Shown: positions 46,990 to 57,611, numbered from the stretch's first letter. The stretch: DNA of 64,000 nucleotides from Vibrio penaeicida (GCF_002933855.1 NZ_BFAQ01000016.1:91232-155231); one strand, 5' to 3'. Notes: generated by a model from the sequence alone, not told the origin. Program-made: numbers and translations.

Positions 46990-47442
46990 ATGCAAGTTAT
47001 TCTACTTGATAAAATCGGTAACCTAGGTGGTCTTGGCGATCAAGTAAATGTTAAATCTGGTTACGCTCGTAACTTCCTTATCCCACAAGGTAAGGCTGTA
47101 ATGGCAACTAAATCTAACGTTGAAATGTTCGAAGCTCGTCGCGCTGAACTAGAAGCAAAAGTTGCTGAGCAGCTACAAGCTTCTGAAGCTCGCGCTGAGA
47201 AAGTTAACGCTCTTGAAGCAGTTGTTATTGCTTCTAAAGCTGGTGACGAAGGTAAACTATTCGGTTCTATCGGTACTCGCGATATCGCTGACGCTATCAC
47301 AGCGGCAGGTGTTGAAGTAGCTAAGAGCGAAGTTCGCCTACCTGAAGGTGCTCTACGTAACACTGGTGAGTTTGAAATTAACGTACAACTTCACTCTGAA
47401 GTGTTCGCTAAGATCAACCTACAAGTTGTTGCTGCTGAGTAA
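46990..47442 (+). CDS. rplI: 50S ribosomal protein L9
   Basis: A 150-residue L9 with the N-terminal rRNA-binding domain ([32 protein letters not shown]), the long central helix and the C-terminal domain ([16 protein letters not shown]). It is the last gene of the operon, followed by a strong terminator. Confidence 0.97.
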   Translation: MQVILLDKIGNLGGLGDQVNVKSGYARNFLIPQGKAVMATKSNVEMFEARRAELEAKVAEQLQASEARAEKVNALEAVVIASKAGDEGKLFGSIGTRDIADAITAAGVEVAKSEVRLPEGALRNTGEFEINVQLHSEVFAKINLQVVAAE

Positions 47443-47463
47443 TTCAGTACCAAGCGATTTGAG

Positions 47464-47491
47464 AAAAGCTGGCTTTAAGCCGGCTTTTTTT
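47464..47491 (+). terminator. Rho-independent terminator after rplI
   Basis: The stem AAAAGCTGGC/GCCGGCTTTT with a 5-base loop runs into a T-tract, 22 bases past the stop. Confidence 0.88.
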
Positions 47492-47529
47492 ATGTCTGTA
47501 GGTTTGAGTTCATGATTGTTTTGTATGCG

Positions 47530-48288
47530 TCAAAACTTGACCAGCAGATTAGCCGACACCACAGTATCCGTTTTACTTAAATCATTGGGAACGCGATCGA
47601 GATACTGCCGAGAGTGAGAAAGCTTAAGCGCGATATCTTCAGTGATGGCGTTGGTAATACTGATCTCGTTATCGAAGCGTGTGTTGGATTTTCCGCTCAC
47701 GACTAATAAATCAGCGCTGAGTGACAGTGCTGGCAATACTTTCCAGTCACCTTTGAAATGCCCTCGAAAGATAAACTCATCCACATTGTCAGGGAAAATT
47801 AAGTCATCGTCATCCAACTCATCCAGATTTGGCTTTTGATGTCGATAACCTGGGCCCAACTCCAGTGAGAGTTTTAAGTCATCCGTGTAGGTAAACTGAT
47901 AACCGAGCCCACTCGACCAAGTGTAATCTTTGTAATACGCACTGTATTTGGAATCGATGCCTTTGAAGTTGGCATAAAGGTAAGTACGAGGCGCAAGCTT
48001 GTAGTCACTTTGAACTTGGTAGGTAGATTGTTTCTTGTCTTCCTTATCGTTTTTATTCAGTTTATAGAACTTCCATTCACCTGAATACCGATGCCTTCCT
48101 TGTGTGTAAACCCCTTCCAAGCGGCTATTTAGGGATTCCGAATTGGAGTTACCACTGTGCGCTTGGTATCCAAATTCCACCTCTGTTTTCAAGGGAGATG
48201 AAGGCGACGTATCCGTGTCGGTACTTTCCTCTGCATAAAGGCTGGCATGAAATACCGCCAGACTAAGCACAAGCAAATTTTTCGACAC
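47530..48288 (-). CDS. DUF481 outer-membrane beta-barrel protein (YdiY-like)
   Basis: A 252-residue protein with a signal peptide (MSKNLLVLSLAVFHASLYA) and a barrel of alternating strands ending in the aromatic LLVKF, with VEFGYQAHSGNSNSESLN near the N-terminus, typical of DUF481 (salt-induced outer-membrane protein group). Its function is not established. It converges on the rplI terminator and is divergent from dnaB. Confidence 0.8.
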   Translation of the reverse strand: MSKNLLVLSLAVFHASLYAEESTDTDTSPSSPLKTEVEFGYQAHSGNSNSESLNSRLEGVYTQGRHRYSGEWKFYKLNKNDKEDKKQSTYQVQSDYKLAPRTYLYANFKGIDSKYSAYYKDYTWSSGLGYQFTYTDDLKLSLELGPGYRHQKPNLDELDDDDLIFPDNVDEFIFRGHFKGDWKVLPALSLSADLLVVSGKSNTRFDNEISITNAITEDIALKLSHSRQYLDRVPNDLSKTDTVVSANLLVKF

Positions 48289-48414
48289 TCAATACCTCTC
48301 TCATATTCTTATTTTATTCAACCATACACTTGGCTATATAGCGGCACGGCGCATGACATATGAGATTGTATTAATAGCCTTAAAGTCTCGGGTCAGGACT
48401 GTGTTAATTTCGTA

Positions 48415-48491
48415 AATTCTTCAAATCGGTGCCTTGTCTGAAAGTCAATTCATTCTCGCTGAACCGAGCATCTTGAGGTTACTTGGTTATA
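48415..48491. repeat. Decayed half-copy of the vibrio MITE
   Basis: About 75 bases upstream of dnaB (CTTCAAATCGGTGCCTTGTC through GCATCTTGAGGTTACTTGGT) match the right end of the complete element at 52339-52604 with scattered changes. The left end is missing. It overlaps the likely dnaB promoter region. Confidence 0.7.
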
Positions 48492-48537
48492 GAACTTAGC
48501 TATAATGAACGATCACGATAAGCTGTTGAGAACACCC

Positions 48538-49941
48538 ATGCCAGATACCCGAGATAATCGTAATAAGAAGCCAATTGATAGCCAAGTTGACGCTATCAAA
48601 GTACCGCCGCATTCGTTGGAAGCAGAGCAATCTGTTATCGGTGGGCTGCTTTTAGATAATGAACGTTGGGATTCGGTTGCTGAAAGGGTAGTGGCGAAGG
48701 ACTTTTATAGCCGACCACATAGAATGATTTTTGAAGGGGTGAAAACCCTTTTAGAAGAAAACAAACCACTCGATCTAATCACCTTATCAGAATTCCTAGA
48801 GCAACGAGAAACCCTCGATGATGTGGGTGGTTTTGCTTATCTAGCTGATTTGGCGAAAAACACGCCAAGTGCCGCGAATATAAATGCTTATGCCGATATT
48901 GTTGCGGAGCGTGCACTGGTTCGAAACCTAATCGGTGTGGCGAATGAAATTGCTGATGCCGGTTACGATCCACAAGGACGCAGCTCCGAAGACCTTCTTG
49001 ACTTGGCTGAGAGTAAAGTTTTCGCCATTGCAGAAGACAGAACCAATGAGAATGAAGGTCCTCAGAATGTCGATAACATTCTAGAGAAAACTCTGGAACG
49101 TATCGAAATCCTATACAAAACACCACAAAATGGTGTTACGGGTGTTGATACGGGCTTCAACGACCTCAACAAGAAGACGGCAGGTTTACAGGGGTCGGAT
49201 TTAATTATTGTTGCGGCACGTCCATCGATGGGTAAAACAACTTTTGCGATGAACTTGTGTGAAAACGCCGCCATGGTATCTGATAAGCCTGTGCTTATTT
49301 TCTCGTTAGAGATGCCCTCTGAGCAAATCATGATGCGTATGTTGGCATCCCTTTCTCGCGTCGACCAAACAAAAATCCGTACTGGTCAGCTAGACGATGA
49401 AGATTGGGCGCGTATTTCTTCTACCATGGGTATTCTCATGGAAAAGAAAAACATGTACATCGATGATAGCTCTGGTCTTACTCCTACTGAAGTTCGTTCT
49501 CGTGCACGTCGTATTGCTCGTGAACACGGTGGCTTGTCACTTATCATGGTCGACTACCTTCAGCTGATGCGTGTACCCGCTCTATCGGATAACCGTACAT
49601 TGGAAATTGCAGAAATTTCCCGTTCTTTGAAAGCGTTAGCAAAAGAGCTGAATGTTCCCGTTGTTGCTCTGTCGCAGCTTAACCGTTCTTTGGAGCAACG
49701 AGCAGATAAACGCCCAGTAAACTCGGATCTACGTGAATCAGGTTCTATCGAGCAGGATGCCGATTTGATCATGTTCATCTACCGTGACGAAGTGTACAAC
49801 CCAGACAGCACACTCAAAGGTATTGCCGAGATCATTTTGGGTAAACAACGTAATGGTCCTATCGGTTCCGTGCGACTGACGTTCCAAGGTCAATTCTCTC
49901 GCTTCGACAACTACGCAGGTCCTGCGTTTGATGATGAGTAA
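48538..49941 (+). CDS. dnaB: Replicative DNA helicase DnaB
   Basis: A RecA-fold hexameric helicase of 467 residues from the ATG at 48538. An in-frame ATG at 48505 would add 11 residues; neither has a strong ribosome site, and the family usually begins close to the DSQVDAIKVPPHSLEAEQSV segment. It has Walker A ARPSMGKTTFA, Walker B-type LIMVDYLQLM and the SDLRESGSIEQDADLI motif. It unwinds DNA at the fork. No intein is present. alr follows after 18 bases or less. Confidence 0.95.
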   Translation: MPDTRDNRNKKPIDSQVDAIKVPPHSLEAEQSVIGGLLLDNERWDSVAERVVAKDFYSRPHRMIFEGVKTLLEENKPLDLITLSEFLEQRETLDDVGGFAYLADLAKNTPSAANINAYADIVAERALVRNLIGVANEIADAGYDPQGRSSEDLLDLAESKVFAIAEDRTNENEGPQNVDNILEKTLERIEILYKTPQNGVTGVDTGFNDLNKKTAGLQGSDLIIVAARPSMGKTTFAMNLCENAAMVSDKPVLIFSLEMPSEQIMMRMLASLSRVDQTKIRTGQLDDEDWARISSTMGILMEKKNMYIDDSSGLTPTEVRSRARRIAREHGGLSLIMVDYLQLMRVPALSDNRTLEIAEISRSLKALAKELNVPVVALSQLNRSLEQRADKRPVNSDLRESGSIEQDADLIMFIYRDEVYNPDSTLKGIAEIILGKQRNGPIGSVRLTFQGQFSRFDNYAGPAFDDE

Positions 49942-49959
49942 TCTTCCCCTATGAGCTAT

Positions 49960-51036
49960 ATGAAAGCGGCATCCGCATGCATCGATCTTTCTGCATTGAA
50001 GCACAACCTGAAAATGGTGAAGCTGCATGCGCCCAACAGCAAAGTTATGTCGGTGGTTAAAGCCAATGCTTATGGGCATGGTTTGCTAAAAATAGCGCAA
50101 GCGGCCGATGATGCTGATGCTTTTGGTGTGGCAAGAATAGAAGAAGCCTTGCAGTTGCGTGCTGGGGGGGTTGTGAAACCCATATTGTTGCTTGAAGGTT
50201 TTTATTCCTCGCGTGACTTACCAATTTTGGTGACCAATAACATTCAAACGGTCGTACATTGCGAAGAGCAGCTTGAAGCGTTAGAACAAGCGACGTTAGA
50301 AAACCCCGTCAAAGTTTGGCTCAAAGTAGACACAGGGATGCACCGCTTAGGTGTTCGCCCTGAAGTGTACTCTGAATACGTTGAACGTTTGAAAGCGTGC
50401 GACAATGTGGCTAAACCGCTGCGTTACATTAGCCACTTTGGGTGTGCGGATGAACTAGAAAATCCAGCGACTCAAGAACAAATCGACAGTTTTTTATTGC
50501 TGACTGAAGGTTGCAAAGGAGAAAGAACCTTAGCTGCATCGTCAGGGTTGTTGGCTTGGAAAGACAGCCATCTCGACTGGGTTCGCCCAGGTATTATTAT
50601 GTATGGTGTGTCCCCGTTTGCGGATAAAAGCGCAAATGAGTTGGGCTTTAAACCAATAATGACACTGAAATCGCACTTGATTGCGGTTCGCGACCTCAAA
50701 AAGGGCGAACCCGTTGGCTACGGTGCGATTTGGCACAGTGAACGTGACACCAAAATTGGTGTAATAGCGATTGGCTATGGTGATGGATACCCAAGAACTG
50801 CGCCTGCTGGTACACCGGTATTGGTGAATGGTCGACGTGTATCGGTGGTGGGGCGAGTCTCCATGGACATGCTGACTGTCGATTTGGGAGCGGATTGCCA
50901 AGATAAAGTTGGCGATGAGGTTATTTTGTGGGGGCAAGAATTGCCTTCAGAAGAGGTCGCACAACACATTGGCACAATCGCTTACGAATTGGTGACAAAG
51001 CTGACATCGCGTGTTGCCATGGAGTACATTGACTGA
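49960..51036 (+). CDS. alr: Alanine racemase
   Basis: A PLP enzyme that makes D-alanine for peptidoglycan. The PLP lysine is in [11 protein letters not shown], and the second catalytic Tyr region is [12 protein letters not shown] with IGYGDGYPR. The start is placed at 49960 (MKAAS), as in vibrio relatives; an ATG three codons earlier (49951) is possible and both have weak ribosome sites. The protein is 358 residues. It lies between dnaB and a coupled outer-membrane protein gene. Confidence 0.94.
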   Translation: MKAASACIDLSALKHNLKMVKLHAPNSKVMSVVKANAYGHGLLKIAQAADDADAFGVARIEEALQLRAGGVVKPILLLEGFYSSRDLPILVTNNIQTVVHCEEQLEALEQATLENPVKVWLKVDTGMHRLGVRPEVYSEYVERLKACDNVAKPLRYISHFGCADELENPATQEQIDSFLLLTEGCKGERTLAASSGLLAWKDSHLDWVRPGIIMYGVSPFADKSANELGFKPIMTLKSHLIAVRDLKKGEPVGYGAIWHSERDTKIGVIAIGYGDGYPRTAPAGTPVLVNGRRVSVVGRVSMDMLTVDLGADCQDKVGDEVILWGQELPSEEVAQHIGTIAYELVTKLTSRVAMEYID

Positions 51037-51039
51037 GTT

Positions 51040-52254
51040 ATGACCAAACGTCTGATATTTTCAAGCCTACTTGCTTCTTCCTTCTGCGCGCCAGGTGTTG
51101 CCTCAGCCTATGAGTGGCTTCCACCTTGGATGCCAGACACCGCCGCTGTTCCTTTTGCTTTTTCATCCAGCACATTGGGGAATACCATCGGTGTGGCAGG
51201 TCTACTGAAAGGTCTTGGTCAACCACAAGCTGGGTTGATTGGTGCTGGGCTGATATCCGATAAAGGCAGTAACATGACCTTTATTGGCTACAACAACTTT
51301 CAAGTTGGCAACGCATGGCTACTCGGTTTTGATGCTTACAATGCCAGTTACTCTGACTACATATACCATTTGGGAAGCGCGGGAGATAACGACTCTCTCC
51401 ACAGCCAGAAAACCGTCACGGATGCAAAGGAAGCGCAATACCACTTCACGATGCGCTATATCATTCCTTGGGGCGCTGCCGCCTTCAAAGGAGCAAGAGC
51501 AGCGTATGAACCCAAAAGACGTATTCAAGGGGCATCCCCTGCAACCAGTGGGATTTCGACCATTAAGTTTGAACCGTTTTTATCCGAACGCAGCTTAAGC
51601 AGCTCAAATGATTCGGCACCCGATTCGACATGGGGTGTAAACCTCGGATTTGAATGGGACAATCGTAATGACGTTCGAAACCCAAGCTTAGGGGCTAAGC
51701 TGAAATTGAACATCGCTCACGCTCCCGATTCGGGTAACGACAATACATGGACCAAAGTTGAAATTGAGCAAAGCCACTACTTTAGCCTTGGCAAAGTAGA
51801 CGACGTATTTTCTCGCCAAGTTTTGGCGTTTGATATGTATGTCGCCGATACCCCTACGTGGAATCGCTGTGGTTCCGGAACGTGTGAAAGACCACCGGAA
51901 TATGCAGGCGTTTCCTTGGGCGGCTTGTACCATCTTCGCGGTTACTCGGCGAATCGTTACCATGGCAGAAGTGCGGTGCACTACAGCTTAGAGTATCGAG
52001 TTATGCCAGAGTGGCAACCCTTACAAAGTTGGCCAATTTTTAATTGGTATGACGTGCCATGGTGGCAGTGGGTAGCTTTTGTTGATGCAGGTAGAGTGGC
52101 TGATGAATTCAGTATTCAAGAACTGCATCGCGATATGAAATACAACTTAGGTGGTGGAATTCGCTTCCAAGTAGAAGGCATTGTGGTTCGAACAGAAATG
52201 GCATTCGGCGATGAAGAAAACATGTTTCGTGTAATGATCAATCAGCCGTTTTAG
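51040..52254 (+). CDS. Outer-membrane protein of the BamA/surface-antigen (D15) barrel type
   Basis: A 404-residue protein with a signal peptide (LIFSSLLASSFCAPGVASA) and a barrel that includes VNLGFEWDNRNDVRNPSLG, GGLYHLRGYSANRYHGR and GGGIRFQVEGIVVRTEMAFG, the Omp85-type strand and RGY/RGF loop pattern. It has no POTRA domains, so it is not BamA or TamA itself. Its role is unknown. It starts 3 bases after the alr stop, so it is probably co-transcribed with alr. Confidence 0.78.
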   Translation: MTKRLIFSSLLASSFCAPGVASAYEWLPPWMPDTAAVPFAFSSSTLGNTIGVAGLLKGLGQPQAGLIGAGLISDKGSNMTFIGYNNFQVGNAWLLGFDAYNASYSDYIYHLGSAGDNDSLHSQKTVTDAKEAQYHFTMRYIIPWGAAAFKGARAAYEPKRRIQGASPATSGISTIKFEPFLSERSLSSSNDSAPDSTWGVNLGFEWDNRNDVRNPSLGAKLKLNIAHAPDSGNDNTWTKVEIEQSHYFSLGKVDDVFSRQVLAFDMYVADTPTWNRCGSGTCERPPEYAGVSLGGLYHLRGYSANRYHGRSAVHYSLEYRVMPEWQPLQSWPIFNWYDVPWWQWVAFVDAGRVADEFSIQELHRDMKYNLGGGIRFQVEGIVVRTEMAFGDEENMFRVMINQPF

Positions 52255-52294
52255 ACTACCGTGATGAATATGCTGAATAAGTCTAAATGATATG

Positions 52295-52321
52295 AAGAGG
52301 TGCCGAAGTGCACCTCTTTTT
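52295..52321 (+). terminator. Rho-independent terminator after the outer-membrane protein gene
   Basis: The stem AAGAGGTGC/GCACCTCTT is followed by TTT, about 40 bases past the stop. Confidence 0.8.
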
Positions 52322-52338
52322 AATCTGAAAATAATGGA

Positions 52339-52604
52339 TATACCCAAGTGACCTCAAGGTGTAGGATTCTGAGCCTCATATTCTGTTTCAATTCAAGGAA
52401 AAGAACGCAGCGGAATGACGAGTCCTTTCCAAGTTCTTAGACGATGAAGTGAGGCAGAATATGGGCTCCCAAGGGCGAGTTTAACTGGCTTTCATACTGC
52501 GTTATCGATTCTTGATTTAGAACCACTAGATCTTCAAATCGATACCTTGCCTGAAAGTCAGTTAATTCTCGCTGAACCTAGCATCTTGAAGTTACTTGGG
52601 TATA
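52339..52604. mobile_element. MITE-like element, 266 bp, with 22-bp terminal inverted repeats
   Basis: The left end TATACCCAAGTGACCTCAAG and the right end CTTGAAGTTACTTGGGTATA are imperfect inverted repeats (about 19 of 22 match). The inside has no coding capacity. The ends resemble a repeat that is common in vibrio genomes. The right end lies 1 base from the stop codon of the convergent yjbQ gene. A TA target duplication is possible but cannot be told from the repeat itself. Confidence 0.75.
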
Positions 52605-52605
52605 A

Positions 52606-53031
52606 CTATTCACACTGCCCTTGAAGCGTAGCGATAATTCTTCGAGCGCCACCATGATCGCGATGCTCTCCTAAGTACACCCCTTGCCAAGTTCCCAACG
52701 CTAATCGCCCATTACTAATTGGAATGCTCACGCTTGAACCCAAAGTGGATGCTTTGATATGTGCGGGCATATCGTCATCGCCTTCATAAGTGTGTAAGTA
52801 GTACGGTGCTCGTTCTGGCACAAATTTATTAAAGTGTTGTTCCATATCAGTACGGACGGTTGGATCTGCATTTTCATTCAAAGTTAAGCTTGCGGACGTA
52901 TGTTGAATAAAAAGATGTAAAAGACCTATCGAGTACTGGTCAATTTGTGGTAAATGTTGTTCAATTTCATCAGTAATAAGATGAAAGCCTCGGCGTTTGG
53001 CGGTGAGAGAAAAGGTAGTTTGATGCCACAT
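52606..53031 (-). CDS. yjbQ: YjbQ/UPF0047 family protein
   Basis: A 141-residue protein of the UPF0047 (DUF-type YjbQ) family: [39 protein letters not shown], and [20 protein letters not shown] near the end. Some members show weak thiamine-phosphate synthase activity; the main role is unclear. Its last codons abut the MITE, so the C-terminus (TLQGQCE) may have been trimmed or changed by that insertion. Confidence 0.88.
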   Translation of the reverse strand: MWHQTTFSLTAKRRGFHLITDEIEQHLPQIDQYSIGLLHLFIQHTSASLTLNENADPTVRTDMEQHFNKFVPERAPYYLHTYEGDDDMPAHIKASTLGSSVSIPISNGRLALGTWQGVYLGEHRDHGGARRIIATLQGQCE

Positions 53032-53315
53032 AGGTTATGCCTTGTTGTTTCTAATCACTAATTGTTATAAACAATCGCATTAATAGTTGATTCCGATTAG
53101 GTACAATTGAGTTTACGTGATAAACCTCAATGTCAGCGATAACGGGTTGCGCCATAATCCGGGATCTGAAAATTTATTACGTTGTTTTGTGTCGATAGGA
53201 TATAACAAACACAAAATGTACGATTCTTTATTTCGCTTAATCTGGAATTCACTCAGCATCATATAAATTAATCTGGCTGAAGAGAACATAATCGAACGAA
53301 CATTGGACAATTACC

Positions 53316-54968
53316 ATGTTAAAAAATATTGACCCTACCAAGACTCAAGCTTGGAATGCATTAACTGCGCACTTTGAATCAGCACAAGATATGGATCTGA
53401 AAGCCTTGTTTGCTGAAGATGCTCAACGTTTCGATAAATTATCTACACGTTTCGGATCGGATATTCTTGTCGATTATTCAAAGAACCTAATTAACGAGGA
53501 AACGCTTAAGCACCTATTTGCTTTAGCGAAAGAAACCGAATTAAAAACTGCCATTGATGCGATGTTCAGTGGCGAAGCGATAAACCAAACGGAAGACCGT
53601 GCAGTACTTCATACGGCACTTCGTAATCTCAGTAACAAGCCAGTTTTAGTTGACGGTGAAGATGTCATGCCAGCGGTAAACGCTGTGCTGGAAAAAATGC
53701 AATCATTTACCAACCGTGTAATTGACGGTGAATGGAAAGGTTTCACAGGTAAAGCGATCACCGATATTGTAAACATCGGAATTGGTGGGTCAGACCTCGG
53801 CCCTTACATGGTGACCGAAGCACTGGCGCCATACAAAAACCACCTGAACCTGCACTTCGTTTCTAACGTAGATGGCACGCACATCGTTGAAACGTTGAAA
53901 AAAGTGAACCCAGAAACAACCTTGTTCCTGATTGCGTCTAAAACATTTACTACGCAAGAAACCATGACAAATGCTCACACTGCACGTGACTGGTTCCTTG
54001 AAGCTGCAAGTGATGAAGCGCACGTAGCAAAACACTTTGCCGCTCTTTCTACTAACGCAACTGCAGTATCTGAGTTTGGTATCGATACCGACAACATGTT
54101 CGAATTCTGGGATTGGGTCGGCGGTCGTTACTCACTATGGTCTGCAATTGGTTTGTCTATTGCTCTATCCGTTGGCTACGACAACTTTGTGGAGTTGCTG
54201 GATGGCGCACACGAGATGGACAACCACTTCGCAAGCACGGATCTGGAAAGCAATATCCCAGTTATCCTCGCTTTAATTGGTGTGTGGTACAACAACTTCC
54301 ACGGTGCAGAATCGGAAGCGATTTTGCCATACGATCAATACATGCATCGTTTTGCGGCTTACTTCCAGCAAGGCAATATGGAATCCAACGGCAAATACGT
54401 CGATCGCGATGGCAATGCCGTGACCTATCAAACGGGTCCAGTTATCTGGGGTGAACCTGGTACCAATGGTCAGCATGCGTTTTATCAGCTTATCCACCAA
54501 GGTACAAAGTTGATCCCTTGTGATTTCATTGCTCCTGCTCTAAGCCATAATCCAGCGAGCGATCACCACCAGAAACTCATGTCCAACTTCTTTGCGCAAA
54601 CTGAAGCACTTGCATTTGGTAAGTCTGAAGAAGCGGTTAGAGCTGAGTTTGCAAACGCAGGTAAGAGTGAAGAAGAAGTAGCGTCGCTTGTACCATTCAA
54701 AGTATTTGAAGGTAACCGCCCTACTAACTCGATTTTGGTTAAGCAAATTACGCCGAAGACTCTGGGCAATCTGATTGCAATGTACGAGCACAAGATCTTT
54801 GCACAAGGTGTTATCTGGAATATCTTTAGCTTCGATCAGTGGGGTGTAGAGCTTGGTAAGCAGCTAGCGAATCAGATTTTGCCTGAACTGGCAGACCAAT
54901 CTGAAATTAGCTCTCATGATAGTTCAACCAATGGTTTGATTAACGCGTTCAAAGCTTACAAAGCTTAA
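53316..54968 (+). CDS. pgi: Glucose-6-phosphate isomerase
   Basis: A 550-residue glycolytic enzyme with full-length similarity to Pgi. It has the sugar-binding [13 protein letters not shown], the FISNVDG-type VSNVDGTH, the catalytic-region [14 protein letters not shown] and the C-terminal [13 protein letters not shown] signature. It converts glucose-6-phosphate and fructose-6-phosphate. It stands alone, with a terminator downstream. Confidence 0.97.
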   Translation: MLKNIDPTKTQAWNALTAHFESAQDMDLKALFAEDAQRFDKLSTRFGSDILVDYSKNLINEETLKHLFALAKETELKTAIDAMFSGEAINQTEDRAVLHTALRNLSNKPVLVDGEDVMPAVNAVLEKMQSFTNRVIDGEWKGFTGKAITDIVNIGIGGSDLGPYMVTEALAPYKNHLNLHFVSNVDGTHIVETLKKVNPETTLFLIASKTFTTQETMTNAHTARDWFLEAASDEAHVAKHFAALSTNATAVSEFGIDTDNMFEFWDWVGGRYSLWSAIGLSIALSVGYDNFVELLDGAHEMDNHFASTDLESNIPVILALIGVWYNNFHGAESEAILPYDQYMHRFAAYFQQGNMESNGKYVDRDGNAVTYQTGPVIWGEPGTNGQHAFYQLIHQGTKLIPCDFIAPALSHNPASDHHQKLMSNFFAQTEALAFGKSEEAVRAEFANAGKSEEEVASLVPFKVFEGNRPTNSILVKQITPKTLGNLIAMYEHKIFAQGVIWNIFSFDQWGVELGKQLANQILPELADQSEISSHDSSTNGLINAFKAYKA

Positions 54969-55000
54969 GCGTATTGAAATACCGCATATGAGTTAAAACA

Positions 55001-55027
55001 AAAGATCAGTAATTGCTGACCTTTTTT
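55001..55027 (+). terminator. Terminator after pgi
   Basis: The stem AAAGATCAG/CTGACCTTT (one mismatch) is followed by TTT, 32 bases past the stop. Confidence 0.7.
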
Positions 55028-55043
55028 CATTCCAATGACAAAT

Positions 55044-55074
55044 AAAAAAAGCTGTCGCATTCGCAACAGCTTTT
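55044..55074 (-). terminator. Terminator after the cheX gene
   Basis: On the minus strand, AAAAGCTGT/ACAGCTTTT with a 10-base loop leads into a run of T. It lies 21 bases past the cheX stop. Confidence 0.8.
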
Positions 55075-55095
55075 CTCTTGTTCGGCTCTGTCTTC

Positions 55096-55557
55096 TTATT
55101 CGAAGCAGATTTCGATAAATGCGTTACCCCACTCAGAGGTAAATGGCATGATGATGATCGCGCCTTCACATTTGTGACGAATGGTGTGACCTTTACCCGA
55201 AACAACAACGGGTGTAGCCATGTCGAAGTCAAAACCACTTTCTGAAAGAATGCGTTTTGCACCACCTGTAACCATATTAGTGATTTCACCCACCATATCG
55301 GTTACTTCTTCGTTTAGACCATTCGGACGTTCGCCTAGCATGTTTTGCATGATTTCCAATGCCAGAGACTCGTCAAAAGTAATCGACATTGAACCTCGGC
55401 TTTGGTCTCCGACCATACCAATCAAACCAGACACATCACCACGAGCGATTTCATCTTTCTTTACTCGAGGTTTCTGAGGCTTTAGCTCCAGTGAAGCCAT
55501 AGTTTTCAGTACATTCATTAGTGAAGCTAAAAACGGGTTTACAAATTCAGCGCGCAT
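55096..55557 (-). CDS. cheX: CheX-like chemotaxis phosphatase
   Basis: A 153-residue CheC/CheX/FliY-family protein. The phosphatase consensus appears as VGEITNMVTGGAK (E-x2-N type), preceded by EEVTDM. Members dephosphorylate CheY-P or a related response regulator. The stand-alone 153-residue size fits CheX. It starts 13 bases after the zur stop, so the two are probably one transcript. Confidence 0.8.
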   Translation of the reverse strand: MRAEFVNPFLASLMNVLKTMASLELKPQKPRVKKDEIARGDVSGLIGMVGDQSRGSMSITFDESLALEIMQNMLGERPNGLNEEVTDMVGEITNMVTGGAKRILSESGFDFDMATPVVVSGKGHTIRHKCEGAIIIMPFTSEWGNAFIEICFE

Positions 55558-55570
55558 AACGTTCTATCTT

Positions 55571-56029
55571 TTATTTGTCCGTAAAGTCTGAAAAACAACT
55601 TTTGCAAGTACCGTGAGTTTCAATAACGTGATTGGTTAACTGAAACCCCTGTTTTTCACTATTTTTTGCCAACAAGGCTACAAGTTGGTCATCCTGATGT
55701 TCAGCTACATTCCCGCACTTATCGCAAATAAGCAGGTGAGAGAAATGCTTGTGAGTACCAAAAGAGCAACACGAGATAAAGCTATTCGTGGACTCAACTC
55801 GATGGATAAAACCTTGTTCCAATAAGAAATCCAACGCTCTATAGACCGTTGGTGGTTTTGCCTGAGGTTCACTTTCTTTTAGCCGATCTAACAAATCATA
55901 AGCGCTAGATGCACTTTTGCTTGCAAAAATTAGCTCGAACACTCTTTTACGCTGTGGTGTAAGCCTAACCCCACGGCTTTGGCAGATGCCTTCAATTTGT
56001 TCTAACAACGACAACTCCAATTGGCTCAT
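55571..56029 (-). CDS. zur: Zinc uptake regulator, Fur family
   Basis: A 152-residue Fur-family repressor. The winged-helix part is RLTPQRKRVFELIFAS...KPPTVYRALDFLLEQG. The metal sites are HKHFSHLLICDKCGNVAEH and CKSCF (two CxxC pairs). The length and the HKHFSHLLICDKCG region fit Zur rather than Fur. With zinc bound it would repress zinc uptake genes. This is not the cluster's iron regulator; the Fur gene is elsewhere. Confidence 0.88.
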   Translation of the reverse strand: MSQLELSLLEQIEGICQSRGVRLTPQRKRVFELIFASKSASSAYDLLDRLKESEPQAKPPTVYRALDFLLEQGFIHRVESTNSFISCCSFGTHKHFSHLLICDKCGNVAEHQDDQLVALLAKNSEKQGFQLTNHVIETHGTCKSCFSDFTDK

Positions 56030-56472
56030 CCATTTTGGTGCACATTATTAATAATATACCATTTATCTAGCAAGTTAGGCAGTAAAGGGCGTTTTTTTTA
56101 ACCCTATGCAAAAGAAGCCAACCAATCAAGCGCTGAATAGAATGCAAAAAACATTTTGTGATTGTAAGTCACTTCCAACATCAGGAATTGTGCACACTGC
56201 AACAATGTGTCACATATTTGGCATGCATGCGGTAAGTGTCTTGAACGCGTTTCTACCAGACTTTTACCAAAAACCGCAACAACTTTATGGAGAAGTGTTA
56301 AACAAGGTGTGATTTGGCGTTAATTATGGAGTAAATCTGAATTCGTCGTCATGGTGCCTCTATACCTATGAAAATACCCAAAGCAAAGTGTATAATCCGC
56401 CAGTTTTTAAAGCCGTTCTCCTATGTATTTAACACTCATTAGGGGAGCTACCGTGAATATTGAGGTAAAACA
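56030..56472. other. Gap between zur and dusA
   Basis: These 443 bases hold the divergent promoters of zur and dusA. An A/T-rich palindromic stretch ATTATTAATAATAT (56045-56058) next to the zur start could be its operator. A 68-codon frame at 56106-56312 has no recognisable features and is not called as a gene. Confidence 0.5.
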
Positions 56473-57477
56473 GTGTCTAAGCCAGAGAATACAAGCGATT
56501 TCCCAATGCAGCGCTTCAGCGTTGCACCCATGCTCGACTGGACAGATAGACACTGTCGTTACTTTCACCGCTTAATGTCGGATAACGCACTCCTATATAC
56601 CGAGATGGTGACAACGGGCGCGATCATTCATGGTAAGGGTGATTTCTTGGCGTACAGTGAAGAGGAACACCCTGTTGCATTGCAGCTGGGTGGTTCTAAT
56701 CCGGCAGATCTTGCAACGTGTGCGAAGCTCGCTCAAGAGCGCGGCTACGATGAGATTAACTTAAACGTTGGTTGTCCATCGGATCGTGTTCAAAATGGTC
56801 GTTTTGGTGCGTGCTTGATGGGAGAACCAAACTTGGTGGCGGAATGTGTTGCTGCCATGCGTGAAGTGGTTGATGTACCTGTGACGGTAAAAACGCGTAT
56901 CGGTATTGATGACCAAGACTCTTATGAATTCCTCACTGACTTTGTCTCTACGGTTTCTGAGAAGGGTGGTTGTGAGCAATTCACCATACATGCCCGTAAA
57001 GCGTGGTTGAGTGGATTAAGCCCAAAAGAAAACCGCGAAATTCCTCCTTTGGATTATCCTCGTGCTTATCAACTTAAAAAAGATTTTGCACATCTGAATA
57101 TTGCGGTGAATGGCGGAATCAAAACTCTGGACGAAGCTAAAGAACATTTGCAGTATCTCGATGGTGTAATGATTGGTCGTGAAGCCTATCAAAGCCCGTA
57201 CTTGCTGGCTTTTGTTGATCAAGAGTTGTTTGGTTCTGAAAAGCCAGTTAAGAAACGCTCTGATATTGTGCGCGAAATGTACCCCTATATAGAGAAAGAG
57301 CTATCGAATGGCGCGTATCTAGGTCATATGACGCGTCATATGCTCGGATTATTCCAAAGTATGCCGGGTGCTCGACAGTGGCGTCGCTACATCAGTGAAA
57401 ACGCTCACAAGAAAGGGGCTGGGCTAGAAGTTGTCGAGACAGCGTTAGCTAAAATCCCTGCTGAATTGGGTGTGTAA
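56473..57477 (+). CDS. dusA: tRNA-dihydrouridine synthase A
   Basis: A 334-residue flavoenzyme starting at GTG, supported by GAGG 7 bases upstream; an internal ATG at 56506 is the alternative. It has [55 protein letters not shown] (active-site Cys) and [13 protein letters not shown]. DusA reduces U20 in tRNA D-loops. The pattern is DusA, not DusB or DusC. Confidence 0.93.
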   Translation: MSKPENTSDFPMQRFSVAPMLDWTDRHCRYFHRLMSDNALLYTEMVTTGAIIHGKGDFLAYSEEEHPVALQLGGSNPADLATCAKLAQERGYDEINLNVGCPSDRVQNGRFGACLMGEPNLVAECVAAMREVVDVPVTVKTRIGIDDQDSYEFLTDFVSTVSEKGGCEQFTIHARKAWLSGLSPKENREIPPLDYPRAYQLKKDFAHLNIAVNGGIKTLDEAKEHLQYLDGVMIGREAYQSPYLLAFVDQELFGSEKPVKKRSDIVREMYPYIEKELSNGAYLGHMTRHMLGLFQSMPGARQWRRYISENAHKKGAGLEVVETALAKIPAELGV

Positions 57478-57520
57478 AAATCGCCACCTGTTAGCTAAAT
57501 TGACCATGATTAGAAATATG

Positions 57521-57549
57521 AAGCCTTGAGTTAGCATTCAAGGCTTTGT
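57521..57549 (+). terminator. Hairpin after dusA
   Basis: The stem AAGCCTTGA/TCAAGGCTT with an 8-base loop is followed by TGTTGT. Confidence 0.65.
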
Positions 57550-57593
57550 TGTATTTATTTGTTATAAAAGGAAAAAATAGTATTTTTCAAAAG

Positions 57594-57611
57594 TTGGTCT
57601 GCTTCCTGCAA
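57594..57611 (+). promoter_or_regulatory. Sigma-54 promoter of pspG
   Basis: TTGGTCTGCTTCCTGCAA has the -24 GG and -12 GC with exactly 10 bases between them, close to TGGCAC-N5-TTGC. It lies about 50 bases upstream of pspG, a gene known to be driven by sigma-54 and PspF in enterobacteria. Confidence 0.8.

Noticed and set aside
56106..56312. 68-codon plus-strand ORF between zur and dusA
   Set aside because: No ribosome site, no recognisable domain, unusual composition, and it covers the region where the zur and dusA promoters should be.
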